Notes: generated from the letters alone by a model not told the origin. Positions 1 through 6,865 are shown, numbered from the stretch's first letter. The stretch: 14,622 nucleotides of DNA from an uncultured Lachnospiraceae bacterium (GCA_905236585.1 CAJOQZ010000331.1:1-14622); one strand, 5' to 3'. Numbers and translations: made by a program.

Positions 1-1
1 A

Positions 2-313
2 ATGTACGCAATCATTGCAACAGGCGGTAAGCAGTACAAAGTTTCCGAAGGCGATGTCATTACCATTGAGAAGATTCCTACGAATACGGGAGATACGGTA
101 ACATTCGATCAGGTTTTGGCAGTAGGCGGAGATTCCATGAAGGTCGGCGAGCCGACCGTAAGCGGTGCACAGGTCGAAGGAACCGTTCTTCGTCAGAGCC
201 GCGCTAAGAAGGTTATTGTTTACAAGTATAAGCCGAAGACCGGATATCATAAGAAAAACGGTCACAGACAGTACGTTACGACGGTGAAGATCAACAAGAT
301 CAAGGTTTCGTAA
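2..313 (+). CDS. rplU: 50S ribosomal protein L21
   Basis: This is complete bacterial L21, a structural protein of the large ribosomal subunit that binds 23S rRNA. The 103-residue length matches the family. It begins [14 protein letters not shown], the typical L21 N-terminus, and has the basic C-terminal stretch with [14 protein letters not shown] at about residues 78-91 that characterises the family. The ATG is at base 2, so its ribosome binding site and any L21 leader lie outside the window. It heads the classical rplU-prp-rpmA order, and its TAA is followed with no gap by the ATG of the next gene, which implies co-translation. Identification is secure from the sequence and the neighbours. 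Confidence 0.97.
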   Translation: MYAIIATGGKQYKVSEGDVITIEKIPTNTGDTVTFDQVLAVGGDSMKVGEPTVSGAQVEGTVLRQSRAKKVIVYKYKPKTGYHKKNGHRQYVTTVKINKIKVS

Positions 314-649
314 ATGGTCCGTTGCGAAGTTGACAAGGAAGACGGCGAGTTTCGCAGGTTACGCTGCGAAGGACATGCCGGTTATGCCGAGGGCGGACGG
401 GATATTGTCTGTGCGGCGGTTTCGGCTCTTGTCATCAACACCGTCAACGCGATTGAGGCGTTTTGCGATCAGGATTTTTCTCTTCAGACGGATGAGAAAA
501 CGGGACGCATTGAGTTACGCCTTACGCATCCGGTCAATGAGAAGACGAATCTGTTAATGGATAGTTTCGTTTTGGGAATGACCGGAATCAAAAATGAGTA
601 TGGCAGTTCATACATTACCTTTACCATGAAGGAGGTGTCGAGATGTTAG
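314..649 (+). CDS. prp: Ribosomal-processing cysteine protease Prp (YsxB family)
   Basis: This 111-residue cysteine protease removes the N-terminal leader of ribosomal protein L27 in Firmicutes and related bacteria. The signature [18 protein letters not shown] is present, with His21 and Cys33 as the expected catalytic pair. The ATG directly abuts the rplU stop and the only Shine-Dalgarno-like string (AAGG, 302-305) lies inside rplU, so translation is probably coupled. Its 3' end overlaps the start of rpmA by 7 bases, and the rpmA ribosome binding site (AAGGAGG, 629-635) is inside this gene. The position between rplU and rpmA is diagnostic. The substrate it should cut is visible in the next gene. 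Confidence 0.95.
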   Translation: MVRCEVDKEDGEFRRLRCEGHAGYAEGGRDIVCAAVSALVINTVNAIEAFCDQDFSLQTDEKTGRIELRLTHPVNEKTNLLMDSFVLGMTGIKNEYGSSYITFTMKEVSRC

Positions 650-930
650 CGTATAATCTTCAGTTTTTTGCTCATAAAAAGGGAATGGGTTCGACGAAAA
701 ACGGTCGTGACTCCGAGTCGAAGCGGCTTGGCGCGAAGCGTGCCGACGGTCAGTTCATTACGGCTGGCAGCGTTATTTACCGTCAGCGCGGCACACGCAT
801 CCATCCGGGCATGAACGTAGGCAAGGGCGGCGACGATACGTTGTTTGCCAAGGTAGACGGCGTCTTACGGTTCGAGCGCAAGGGCAGAGATCGCAAGCAG
901 GCGAGCGTATACCCGGTAGCACAGGCGTAA
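643..930 (+). CDS. rpmA: 50S ribosomal protein L27 (with cleavable N-terminal leader)
   Basis: This is L27, a 95-residue large-subunit protein whose N-terminus reaches toward the peptidyl-transferase centre. The core motif [19 protein letters not shown] is at residues 12-30. The start carries the short extension MLAYNLQFF before AHKKG, which is the Firmicutes-type leader cut by Prp after the FF pair (residues 8-9). The mature protein would therefore begin at Ala10. The ATG at 643 is well supported by an AAGGAGG ribosome binding site 8 bases upstream and overlaps the prp stop. A strong intrinsic terminator lies just downstream, so this is the end of the ribosomal protein operon or an attenuation point before obgE. 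Confidence 0.97.
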   Translation: MLAYNLQFFAHKKGMGSTKNGRDSESKRLGAKRADGQFITAGSVIYRQRGTRIHPGMNVGKGGDDTLFAKVDGVLRFERKGRDRKQASVYPVAQA

Positions 931-956
931 GTATTTGCGTTTTAGTAGCGTTATGT

Positions 957-990
957 AAGACCCGGCAATCGAATTGTTCGGGTCTTTTGT
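957..990 (+). terminator. Intrinsic terminator after rpmA
   Basis: AAGACCCG (957-964) pairs perfectly with CGGGTCTT (979-986). The stem continues inside through CAAT (966-969) against ATTG (973-976) around a CGA loop, and a run of T follows (985-988). It is positioned 27 bases after the rpmA stop. It should end or attenuate rplU-prp-rpmA transcription before obgE. Confidence 0.85.
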
Positions 991-1002
991 CGTATTATAG
1001 TA

Positions 1003-1032
1003 GGGAACTGTTCCCGGAACGAAAACAGTTCC
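1003..1032. promoter_or_regulatory. Nested palindromes in the obgE leader
   Basis: GGGAACTGTTCCC (1003-1015) is a perfect 13-bp palindrome. It is followed directly by GGAAC-N7-GTTCC (1016-1032). As RNA the outer arms GGAACTGTT (1004-1012) and AACAGTTCC (1024-1032) can form a 9-bp hairpin that ends 14 bases before the obgE ATG. A possible -10 element TATTAT lies at 993-998, just upstream. This could be a protein operator or an RNA switch; the sequence alone does not decide. Confidence 0.5.
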
Positions 1033-1046
1033 GTTTGGTATGAATT

Positions 1047-2330
1047 ATGTTTGCGGATCATGCGAAGATCATTATAAAATCCGGTAAAGGCGGAGACGGA
1101 CATGTCAGTTTCCGTCGGGAAAAATATGTCCCGAACGGCGGCCCCGACGGCGGGGACGGCGGCAGAGGCGGTGATGTCATTTTTGAAGTGGACAAAGGCA
1201 TTAACCATTTGTCAGATTACCGGCACCATCGGAAATTTGCCGCGACAGACGGTGAGGAAGGCAAAAAGAAGCGGATGCACGGCAAGGACGGAGAGGATCT
1301 GATCTTAAAAGTGCCGGAGGGCACCGTGATAAAAGACGCCGCTTCCGGGAAAGTCATTGCCGATATGTCCGGGGACAATGCAAGGGTTACGGTCTTAGAG
1401 GGCGGCAAAGGCGGCTTAGGCAACCAGCATTTTGCCACAAGCCGGATGCAGGCACCGAAATACGCCCAGCCCGGCGGCGAATCAGTAGAAATCGAAGTCG
1501 AACTGGAACTAAAAGTATTAGCGGATGTCGGGCTTGTCGGTTTCCCGAATGTCGGGAAATCAACGCTGTTATCGCGCCTGTCTAACGCAAAGCCGGAAAT
1601 CGCCAATTATCATTTTACCACGCTGCACCCGATTTTGGGCGTTGTGGATTTGGATGACGGCAAGAGTTTTGTTATGGCGGATATTCCGGGACTGATCGAA
1701 GGCGCGTCCGAAGGCGTCGGTCTGGGGCATGAATTTTTACGGCATATTGAGAGAACCAAACTTCTTGTGCATTTAGTTGACGGCGCCAGCGTGGAAGGGC
1801 GTGATCCGATTACGGATATCCGTGCGATCAACGCGGAACTGGTGCAGTACAGCGAAGTTTTAGCCGAAAAGCCGCAGATTATTGTACTCAACAAAATGGA
1901 TGCGTATACGGACAACGCGGACGAACTTATTGCGAGAGTAAAATCTGCTTTTCCTGATAAAGATTACGAAGTATTTGCCGTTTCTGCTGTCAGCGGGGAC
2001 GGGATAAGGAACCTGCTTTTTACCATAGCCGAACGGTTAGAGGATATGGAAGAGGCGCCGATCGTTTACGAAGCCGAATTTGATCCGATGAACGCGGCGC
2101 GGGGGCAGTTATCCTATACAGTTGAGAAGAACAAAGACGGCGAATATGTCGTGGAAGGTCCGAAGATCGACAAGATGCTTGGTTATACGAATCTGGAATC
2201 GGAAAAAGGATTTTTATTCTTCCAAAAGTTTTTGAAAGAGCAGGGCATCTTGGAAAAACTCGAAGAAATGGGGATCGAAGACGGCGATACCGTACGGATG
2301 TACGGGCTTGTGTTTGATTACTATAAATGA
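1047..2330 (+). CDS. obgE: GTPase Obg (ribosome assembly / stress GTPase)
   Basis: This is full-length Obg, 427 residues, an essential GTPase that binds the 50S subunit and links ribosome maturation to (p)ppGpp and growth state. Domains in order are the glycine-rich Obg fold (about 1-158, with GKGGDGHVSFRREKYVPNGG), the G domain with P-loop GFPNVGKS (165-172), DIPG (212-215) and NKMD (282-285), and a C-terminal OCT domain (about 345-427). The ATG at 1047 is the only possible start near the conserved MFADHAKI beginning, because TGA lies two codons upstream in frame. No Shine-Dalgarno is visible there; the region is occupied by palindromes instead. It sits downstream of the rpmA terminator, so it may have its own promoter or depend on read-through. 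Confidence 0.97.
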   Translation: MFADHAKIIIKSGKGGDGHVSFRREKYVPNGGPDGGDGGRGGDVIFEVDKGINHLSDYRHHRKFAATDGEEGKKKRMHGKDGEDLILKVPEGTVIKDAASGKVIADMSGDNARVTVLEGGKGGLGNQHFATSRMQAPKYAQPGGESVEIEVELELKVLADVGLVGFPNVGKSTLLSRLSNAKPEIANYHFTTLHPILGVVDLDDGKSFVMADIPGLIEGASEGVGLGHEFLRHIERTKLLVHLVDGASVEGRDPITDIRAINAELVQYSEVLAEKPQIIVLNKMDAYTDNADELIARVKSAFPDKDYEVFAVSAVSGDGIRNLLFTIAERLEDMEEAPIVYEAEFDPMNAARGQLSYTVEKNKDGEYVVEGPKIDKMLGYTNLESEKGFLFFQKFLKEQGILEKLEEMGIEDGDTVRMYGLVFDYYK

Positions 2331-2337
2331 TTTTTTT

Positions 2338-2372
2338 AAGGACAAACTTGTCCAAATGACAGGATTGTCCTT
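2338..2372 (+). promoter_or_regulatory. Alternative hairpins between obgE and yhbY
   Basis: AAGGACAA (2338-2345) can pair in full with TTGTCCTT (2365-2372). Part of it can pair with a nearer second copy of TTGTCC (2348-2353). The two structures exclude each other. The stretch follows a run of seven T and precedes the yhbY ribosome binding site (CGGAGG, about 2376-2381). No T tract follows the hairpin, so it is not a classic terminator. It may be an RNA-processing or translation-control element. Confidence 0.35.
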
Positions 2373-2386
2373 ATGCGGAGGCTGTT

Positions 2387-2674
2387 ATGACAAATAAGCA
2401 ACGCGCCTATCTTTCCTCGCTTGCGTCGAAAGAGACGGCGATCCTATCCATCGGAAAAGCGGATCTGACGCCGGAAATTGTTGCGGCATGTGACGAAGCG
2501 ATCAAAAAAAGGGAACTGATCAAGATTTCCGTTTTGAAAAATTGTTTTTCCGACCCGAAAGAGATAGCGGAAATGATCGCAGAACGCACACACTCCGAGG
2601 TGGTTCGGGTAATCGGGAAAAAGATCATTTTGTATCGTCCGGCGAAAAAGCCGGTAATCGAACTGCCGAAATGA
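2387..2674 (+). CDS. yhbY: YhbY-family ribosome-assembly RNA-binding protein
   Basis: This is a 95-residue single-domain CRS1-YhbY (CRM) protein, a KH-like fold that binds pre-50S ribosomal particles. The family pattern is clear: an N-terminal helix with KQRAYLSSLA, then ILSIGKADLTPEIVAACDEAI, the conserved ELIKISVLKN strand and the C-terminal VVRVIGKKIILYRP. The loop between the first strand and helix reads GKAD. The start ATG at 2387 has CGGAGG upstream with normal spacing. It is followed after 10 bases by nadD, so the two are likely co-transcribed. Its position between obgE and nadD is the usual one in Firmicutes and fits a role in ribosome assembly. Confidence 0.92.
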   Translation: MTNKQRAYLSSLASKETAILSIGKADLTPEIVAACDEAIKKRELIKISVLKNCFSDPKEIAEMIAERTHSEVVRVIGKKIILYRPAKKPVIELPK

Positions 2675-2684
2675 GAGGTATTCC

Positions 2685-3926
2685 ATGAAAAAGATCGGCA
2701 TTATGGGCGGTACCTTCGACCCGGTGCATAACGGGCATCTGTATTTAGCGAGAGAGGCTCTGCGGCAATTGTCGTTAGATCAAGTCCTTTGGCTTACAAG
2801 CGGCGATCCGCCGCATAAAGGGGAAAGCGTTCGTTCACGGGTTGTCCGGCGGAATATGACGAAATTAGCGATTGCGGATTTGGACGGCATGGAAATCTGT
2901 GATATAGAAGTGCGTTCCGAAGCGGAAGCGTATTCCTGCGAGACATTGTCCGCTCTGAAAGCACAGCATCCCGACTATGAACTGTATTTTATCATGGGGG
3001 AGGATTCCCTGCGTCACTTCGATTCATGGTATCACCCCGAGATCATTGCCGAAAAAGCGAAGATCGTCGTAGCGATGCGTTATGAATCGTCCGATTCTCA
3101 AGATGAGATAGAAAAGCGGTTAACAGCGATCCGTGAACTGATTGAGCAGCGAAAGCGGGTGTTTTCGACGGAGTTTTTCCTTTTACAGACGAAAAACATC
3201 CCCGTATCTTCGACAGCGTTACGACAGATGATAGCAAAAGGCGAAAGCATCCGGGATTATGTTCCGCGGGCAGTGGAAGATTACATCAAAGCGCATCATC
3301 TCTACGAAGAGGAAATATCCTATGATAAACAGATCGCAGCGATCCTTCCCAAACTTGAAAAAGCCTTAAAACCATCTCGTTTTCGGCATACTCTCGGCGT
3401 TATGGAAACAGCAGCGTCGCTTGCCATGCGGTATTCCTATCCGGTTTCCGCAGCGCGGATTGCCGGACTTTTGCACGACTGCGCAAAAGGGAACAATGAC
3501 AAAGAACTGTTGGCACTTTGTAAAAAATATCATCTGCCGGTAACGGAAGCGGAGGAAGCGTCCCCGCATTTACTGCATGCGAAAGTTGGCGCGTATTTGG
3601 CAAAACATACATATAAAATCAAGGATGAGGAAATCTGCCATGCAATCGCCGTCCATACGACCGGTGAACCGGGGATGGGGCTTTTGGATCAGATTATTTT
3701 TGTGGCGGACTATATCGAGCCGAACCGCAATCGTGCGGCGCGGCTGCAGGAGATTCGGGAAGTTGCGTTCTTCGATCTGCATCTTGCGGTTGCAATGATC
3801 TTAAAAGATACGATCCAATATTTGAATAAAGGCAATGCGCGTATTGATGCGAAAACCTATGATACCTATCGTTCGTTTACGAGAACGATAAACCCTGAGA
3901 GCGCATCCGGTTATGCGCATAAATGA
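2685..3926 (+). CDS. nadD: NadD-YqeK fusion: nicotinate-nucleotide adenylyltransferase plus HD-domain Ap4A hydrolase
   Basis: This 413-residue protein joins two enzymes usually encoded by adjacent genes. Residues 1 to about 205 are NadD, which makes deamido-NAD from nicotinate mononucleotide and ATP. They carry the nucleotidyltransferase motif GGTFDPVHNGH (9-19) and the C-terminal VSSTALRQ motif. Residues about 213-413 are a YqeK-type HD phosphohydrolase with His235, His264-Asp265 (LLHDCAKG) and Asp342 (VADYIEPNR) as metal-binding candidates. YqeK homologues hydrolyse diadenosine tetraphosphate. The reading frame is open throughout. The ATG at 2685 gives the canonical MKKIGIMGGTFDPVH beginning. 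The joint keeps a Shine-Dalgarno-like GAAGAGG (3306-3312), but the ATG after it is out of frame and stops after 15 codons. RsfS follows, as in unfused operons. Confidence 0.93.
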   Translation: MKKIGIMGGTFDPVHNGHLYLAREALRQLSLDQVLWLTSGDPPHKGESVRSRVVRRNMTKLAIADLDGMEICDIEVRSEAEAYSCETLSALKAQHPDYELYFIMGEDSLRHFDSWYHPEIIAEKAKIVVAMRYESSDSQDEIEKRLTAIRELIEQRKRVFSTEFFLLQTKNIPVSSTALRQMIAKGESIRDYVPRAVEDYIKAHHLYEEEISYDKQIAAILPKLEKALKPSRFRHTLGVMETAASLAMRYSYPVSAARIAGLLHDCAKGNNDKELLALCKKYHLPVTEAEEASPHLLHAKVGAYLAKHTYKIKDEEICHAIAVHTTGEPGMGLLDQIIFVADYIEPNRNRAARLQEIREVAFFDLHLAVAMILKDTIQYLNKGNARIDAKTYDTYRSFTRTINPESASGYAHK

Positions 3927-3992
3927 GCAAAGCGAACGCGCATATTTTTGAAAAAAAATATCGACAGAATATATCTGATAGAGGAGGCATAC

Positions 3993-4349
3993 ATGCAGGA
4001 AGATCAGATCAGAGATTTGGTAAAAAAAGTCTATCAATGTCTCTCCGAGAAAAAAGCGGAGGACATCCGGGTCATTGATATCCGGGATGTCACGGTCGTT
4101 GCGGATTATTTTATCATTGCAACGGTGAATAATGCACCGCAGTTGTCGGCATTGATGGACGCAGTGGACGAAGTGATGTATAAAAACGGCGTACACGCCA
4201 AACATACCGAGGGGAATCAGCATTCGAGCTGGGTGCTGATGGATTACGAAGATATAATCGTGCACCTGTTCTCCCATGAAGACCGGCTCTTCTATGACCT
4301 TGAGCGGATCTGGCAGGATGGCGTGGACGTGGATATTCAAAATATATGA
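3993..4349 (+). CDS. rsfS: Ribosomal silencing factor RsfS
   Basis: RsfS (RsfA/YbeB, DUF143) binds L14 and blocks subunit joining in starved cells. The chosen start is the ATG at 3993, giving 118 residues beginning MQEDQIRDLVKKVYQ, because a strong GAGGAGG (3981-3987) precedes it. An upstream in-frame start (3948) would add 15 residues with no ribosome binding site. Family hallmarks are KAEDIRVIDIRDVTVVADYFIIAT at about residues 20-43, then HAKHTEGNQHSSWVLMDYEDIIVHLF toward the C-terminus. It closes the ribosome/NAD block. A weak terminator lies just downstream, followed by the convergent lexA gene. Confidence 0.95.
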   Translation: MQEDQIRDLVKKVYQCLSEKKAEDIRVIDIRDVTVVADYFIIATVNNAPQLSALMDAVDEVMYKNGVHAKHTEGNQHSSWVLMDYEDIIVHLFSHEDRLFYDLERIWQDGVDVDIQNI

Positions 4350-4381
4350 TCATATCGTGGCGTGCATCAAAGACATGTCCC

Positions 4382-4417
4382 CACGTTTGCGCAAGCGCAG
4401 GTGTGAACAGGCTTTTT
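4382..4417 (+). terminator. Probable terminator after rsfS
   Basis: CACGTTTGCGC (4382-4392) pairs with GCGCAGGTGTG (4395-4405), using three G-T wobbles in 11 positions. A run of five T (4413-4417) follows after 7 bases. It is placed 32 bases after the rsfS stop. The gap before the T run makes it weaker than the rpmA terminator. It could also slow transcripts arriving from lexA on the other strand. Confidence 0.5.
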
Positions 4418-4440
4418 GCACTTTAACCATATCTAACGAA

Positions 4441-5184
4441 TCAGAAAAACCGGATCACACCGAATACCTTGCCTAATATCTTGCAGTCATCGACTATGAT
4501 CGGCTCCATCGTGTCATTCTCCGGCTGGAGGCGAATATGACCGTCTTCTTTATAAAAGGTCTTGACCGTAGCGGAGTCGTCGACGAGAGCGACGACCATC
4601 TCCCCGTCGCGGGCAGTATTTGTCTGCTCAACAAGCAGGGTGTCCCCGTCTAAGATGCCGGCATTGATCATGCTTTCTCCCTTGACCTTTAACATGAAAG
4701 ACTGCTCACGGGGCATATATTCCGCCGGAATCGGAAAATACTGCTCAATATTCTCGGTCGCTAAGATCGGCTGACCGGCAGCAACTGTCCCGACGATCGG
4801 GACGTTAATCAACTCGGAAGAGGTCTTGTCCGTAAAAGAGGCGATCGAAGCCCCCTCAAAATCTCCGGAGGATGAAGTGCCTTCGCTTCCTGCCACATGG
4901 AACAGATTCTCTTTTCTTTTGTCATTGAAATCACTGTCAATAATCTCAATCGCACGCGGCTTCGTCGGGTCACGGCGAATATACCCAAAGTCCTCTAAAC
5001 GAGCCAGATGGGAGAAAACAGAAGAAGTAGACTTCAACTGCACGGCATCGCAGATCTCCCGAACCGAAGGCGGATACCCTCTGTCTAAGATGACTTGCTT
5101 CATATAATCTAAGATCTCTAATTGCTTTTCCGAAATCGTACCTCTACGCTTGTTCGAACGCTTGCCGGTCTGTAATGCAGCCAT
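4441..5184 (-). CDS. lexA: LexA repressor (SOS response master regulator)
   Basis: LexA represses DNA-damage genes and inactivates itself by RecA-stimulated cleavage. The start is the codon at 5184 ([15 protein letters not shown]), preceded by AGGAGG; the longer open frame upstream is promoter DNA. The product has 247 residues. The N-terminal winged helix-turn-helix includes [21 protein letters not shown]. The cleavage site is in [10 protein letters not shown] (Ala-Gly bond), the catalytic Ser in KGESMINAG and the Lys in DSATVKTF. It is longer than usual LexA (about 200-210 residues) because of a Ser/Gly/acidic linker between the DNA-binding domain and the cleavage site. It is divergent from a LysM gene, as in Bacillus lexA-yneA. 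LexA boxes in its promoter indicate autoregulation. Confidence 0.95.
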   Translation of the reverse strand: MAALQTGKRSNKRRGTISEKQLEILDYMKQVILDRGYPPSVREICDAVQLKSTSSVFSHLARLEDFGYIRRDPTKPRAIEIIDSDFNDKRKENLFHVAGSEGTSSSGDFEGASIASFTDKTSSELINVPIVGTVAAGQPILATENIEQYFPIPAEYMPREQSFMLKVKGESMINAGILDGDTLLVEQTNTARDGEMVVALVDDSATVKTFYKEDGHIRLQPENDTMEPIIVDDCKILGKVFGVIRFF

Positions 5185-5269
5185 GTCAACCTCCTGCTCA
5201 TAGTTCAAATTGAAAAAGTAACCCGTAACCTGCCTTGTATCGGAGAAGTTACAATTTATAACTGAAATA

Positions 5270-5298
5270 ATTATATCAGAACGAGAAATAAAAAGCAA
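5270..5298 (-). promoter_or_regulatory. lexA promoter (extended -10)
   Basis: On the minus strand TGATATAAT provides an extended -10, with the TATAAT hexamer at 5275-5270. Seventeen bases upstream lies a weak -35 TTGCTT (5298-5293). Transcription would start near 5263 and give a leader of about 79 bases. A LexA-box-like site (5296-5309) overlaps the -35, as expected for autorepression. Confidence 0.65.
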
Positions 5299-5378
5299 AC
5301 AAATTTTCGCAAAAATCTGTTCGTTTTATATTGACAAACAAACGTTCTGGTGATAATATGTTCTCGAACAAACATTTG
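5296..5378. promoter_or_regulatory. Cluster of four LexA (SOS) boxes
   Basis: These were compared by eye with the Gram-positive SOS consensus CGAAC-RNRY-GTTYG. CAAACAAATTTTCG (5296-5309) matches 12 of 14. CAAAAATCTGTTCG (5310-5323, minus orientation) matches 13. CAAACAAACGTTCT (5335-5348) matches 12. CGAACAAACATTTG (5365-5378) matches 13. The third lies in the spacer of the + promoter, the fourth just downstream of its -10, and the first overlaps the lexA -35. Strong, shared LexA control of both divergent genes is the simplest reading. Confidence 0.8.
5331..5359 (+). promoter_or_regulatory. Consensus sigma-A promoter of the LysM gene
   Basis: TTGACA (5331-5336), a 17-base spacer and TAATAT (5354-5359) form a near-perfect housekeeping promoter. 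A LexA box sits inside the spacer and another just downstream of the -10, so it should be tightly shut until SOS induction. Confidence 0.85.
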
Positions 5379-5404
5379 TATATTCAATTTTGGAAGAGGA
5401 CATT

Positions 5405-5755
5405 ATGAAAAAGACGACGGTGATTTTACGGAAGCGATATTTGAAGCGTGAGAAGCGGTGGAAAATGTTCCGCCTGTGTGTTATGATTTTGATGGGGGTA
5501 TTGTCTGCGGCGATACTGTCTGCCGTTTTCACCTCGGACGCAAGCGAAGATTCCGGACGGATCAAGTATTATACGTCCGTAGAGATCGCACCCGGCGAGA
5601 GCCTTTGGACGGTATGTGAGCAGTACCGTTCCTCAGAATATGCCGATCGTCAATCCTATATGCTTGAATTGTGCCGTCTGAATCATTTAAGTGATGACTC
5701 GGCGATTCATGCTGGACAGCATTTGATCGTACCATATTATACAGATATCCCATAG
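5405..5755 (+). CDS. YneA-like SOS-controlled membrane LysM protein (putative division inhibitor)
   Basis: This is a 116-residue protein with a very basic N-terminus (RKRYLKREKRWK), one membrane segment at about residues 22-42, and an extracytoplasmic LysM peptidoglycan-binding domain at about 55-112 (EIAPGESLWTVCEQY ... LCRLNHL ... IHAGQHLIVPYY). The ATG at 5405 follows AGAGGA (5395-5400). A TTG at 5390 would add only 5 residues. Its divergent position to lexA, LexA boxes in the promoter, small size and TM-LysM layout match Bacillus YneA, which delays cell division during DNA damage. That function is inferred from context and architecture, not from strong sequence identity. A simple LysM wall-binding protein under SOS control is the alternative. 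Confidence 0.75.
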   Translation: MKKTTVILRKRYLKREKRWKMFRLCVMILMGVLSAAILSAVFTSDASEDSGRIKYYTSVEIAPGESLWTVCEQYRSSEYADRQSYMLELCRLNHLSDDSAIHAGQHLIVPYYTDIP

Positions 5756-5800
5756 CATAAGGATTTTGCATTGCATTGGACTTGGATGGAGGGATGCAGG

Positions 5801-6649
5801 ATGCCGCGATGTGACGTATGTTTTCATAATTGCAATCTATCAGAGGGTCAGACGGGTCTTTGTATGGCACGGCGTTGTCAGAATGACAGGATCGTCTGCG
5901 ACAACTACGGTCAGATCACCGGTTTTGCTTTGGACCCGATTGAGAAGAAGCCTCTGTATCTTTTTTATCCGGGCAGCCGCATCCTGTCCGTCGGTAGTTA
6001 CGGGTGTAATCTTCGCTGTCCGTTCTGTCAGAATTATACAATCTCTTATGATGATGGACTTACTGCGGCAAAGGGAAAGGCGACATATATTTCGCCGGAG
6101 CAGCTGGCGTCCCTTGCTATGTCATATGTCCCGGAAGGAAATATCGGCGTAGCATTTACCTATAATGAGCCGCTTGTCGGTTATGAATATGTGCGGGACG
6201 CTGCGCGTTTAGTGAAGCAAGAGGGCTTGCATACCGTCCTTGTTACGAACGGTTCTGCGAATTTGTCTGTCTTACAGGAACTGCTTCCGGTGATTGACGC
6301 TATGAATGTCGATTTGAAAGGGTTCTCCGATCGCTTTTATTCCAGTTTTGTCGGCGGGGATCGACAGATGGTTATGGACTTTATCGCACATGCCGCAGGG
6401 AATTGTCATCTTGAGGTTACGACGCTTGTGATTCCGAAAGAGAATGATGACCCTGAGGAAATCAATTCTCTTGCCAAATTCCTGTCGGATCTTGGTGCGG
6501 CGCATGATGTGGATATTCCGCTGCATTTGACGCGGTACTTCCCACGATATCATTTGACAGACCGGGATGCGACGGATGTGGATAATTTGTTTGCCTTGGC
6601 AGATATTGCACGAAAACATCTAAAATACGTATTTGTAGGCAACGTATGA
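5801..6649 (+). CDS. AmrS-type radical SAM enzyme (AmmeMemoRadiSam family)
   Basis: This is a 282-residue radical S-adenosylmethionine protein. The 4Fe-4S cluster motif CxxxCxxC is GCNLRCPFCQN with Cys69, Cys73 and Cys76. The N-terminus has four more cysteines (4, 7, 11, 21) in CDVCFHNCNLSEGQTGLC, followed by DPIEKKPLYLFYPGS, the pattern of the AmrS group related to pyruvate formate-lyase activases. SAM-binding motifs appear in AFTYNEP and TNG. The ATG at 5801 was chosen because GGAGGG (5788-5793) lies at good distance; ATG 5786 and TTG 5771 are less likely. Its usual partners, Memo and AMMECR1 domain proteins, are not in the window. The reaction is unknown. It lies 45 bases after the LysM gene on the same strand and could share its SOS transcript. 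Confidence 0.82.
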   Translation: MPRCDVCFHNCNLSEGQTGLCMARRCQNDRIVCDNYGQITGFALDPIEKKPLYLFYPGSRILSVGSYGCNLRCPFCQNYTISYDDGLTAAKGKATYISPEQLASLAMSYVPEGNIGVAFTYNEPLVGYEYVRDAARLVKQEGLHTVLVTNGSANLSVLQELLPVIDAMNVDLKGFSDRFYSSFVGGDRQMVMDFIAHAAGNCHLEVTTLVIPKENDDPEEINSLAKFLSDLGAAHDVDIPLHLTRYFPRYHLTDRDATDVDNLFALADIARKHLKYVFVGNV

Positions 6650-6670
6650 TATATCTAATTTTATATTAAG

Positions 6671-6727
6671 TACAAACGCTTCTTAAGTATGAGGTTAAGG
6701 CATTCTTGCCGTCAAACATGGAGTTTA
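6671..6727 (+). repeat. Palindromic repeat copy A (decayed)
   Basis: The left arm TACAAACGCTTCTTAAGTA (6671-6689) and the loop core GAGGTTAAGGCATTCTTGCC match the other copies. The right arm after the loop is degraded and no longer pairs well. It abuts copy B head to tail, so these are tandem copies or a partial duplication. It starts 21 bases after the radical SAM stop codon. Confidence 0.75.
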
Positions 6728-6792
6728 GAACAAACGCTTCTTCGTGTGAGGTTAAGGCATTTCTGCCGTCGAACACGAAGAAGTGTTTGTTC
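6728..6792 (+). repeat. Palindromic repeat copy B (intact)
   Basis: The arms are 6728-6747 and 6773-6792, with 19 of 20 Watson-Crick pairs plus one G-T wobble. The ends read GAACAAAC and GTTTGTTC. The 25-nt loop contains an inner hairpin GGCA-TTTC-TGCC (6756-6767). The distal stem differs from copy C, but both arms changed together. No T run follows, so it does not look like a normal terminator. Confidence 0.9.
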
Positions 6793-6836
6793 GTAATACA
6801 TTAATGGATTAAATATTATTTTCGTGTGATTTTTAT

Positions 6837-6865
6837 TTGCGCATGGTTTTCCGTCATGATACAAT
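6837..6865 (+). promoter_or_regulatory. Probable promoter of the diguanylate cyclase gene
   Basis: TTGCGC (6837-6842), a 17-base spacer and TACAAT (6860-6865) fit a sigma-A promoter with a weak -35. The predicted start is near 6872, giving a leader of about 37 bases. An inverted repeat covers the -10 (see the adjacent entry). Confidence 0.55.

Noticed and set aside
1217..1606. 129-residue open frame opposite obgE
   Set aside because: It is a shadow of the obgE codons, with low-complexity content and no start signal.
3927..3992. Longer start for RsfS at 3948
   Set aside because: No ribosome binding site lies upstream of it, whereas GAGGAGG precedes the ATG at 3993 and the family begins there.
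3801..4340. 179-residue open frame on the minus strand
   Set aside because: It is antisense to rsfS and the end of nadD-yqeK; both + strand products are clear conserved families.
6671..6792. CRISPR-like array from the two tandem repeats
   Set aside because: There are only two adjacent copies without unique spacers, each copy is itself a long palindrome, and single copies occur elsewhere.
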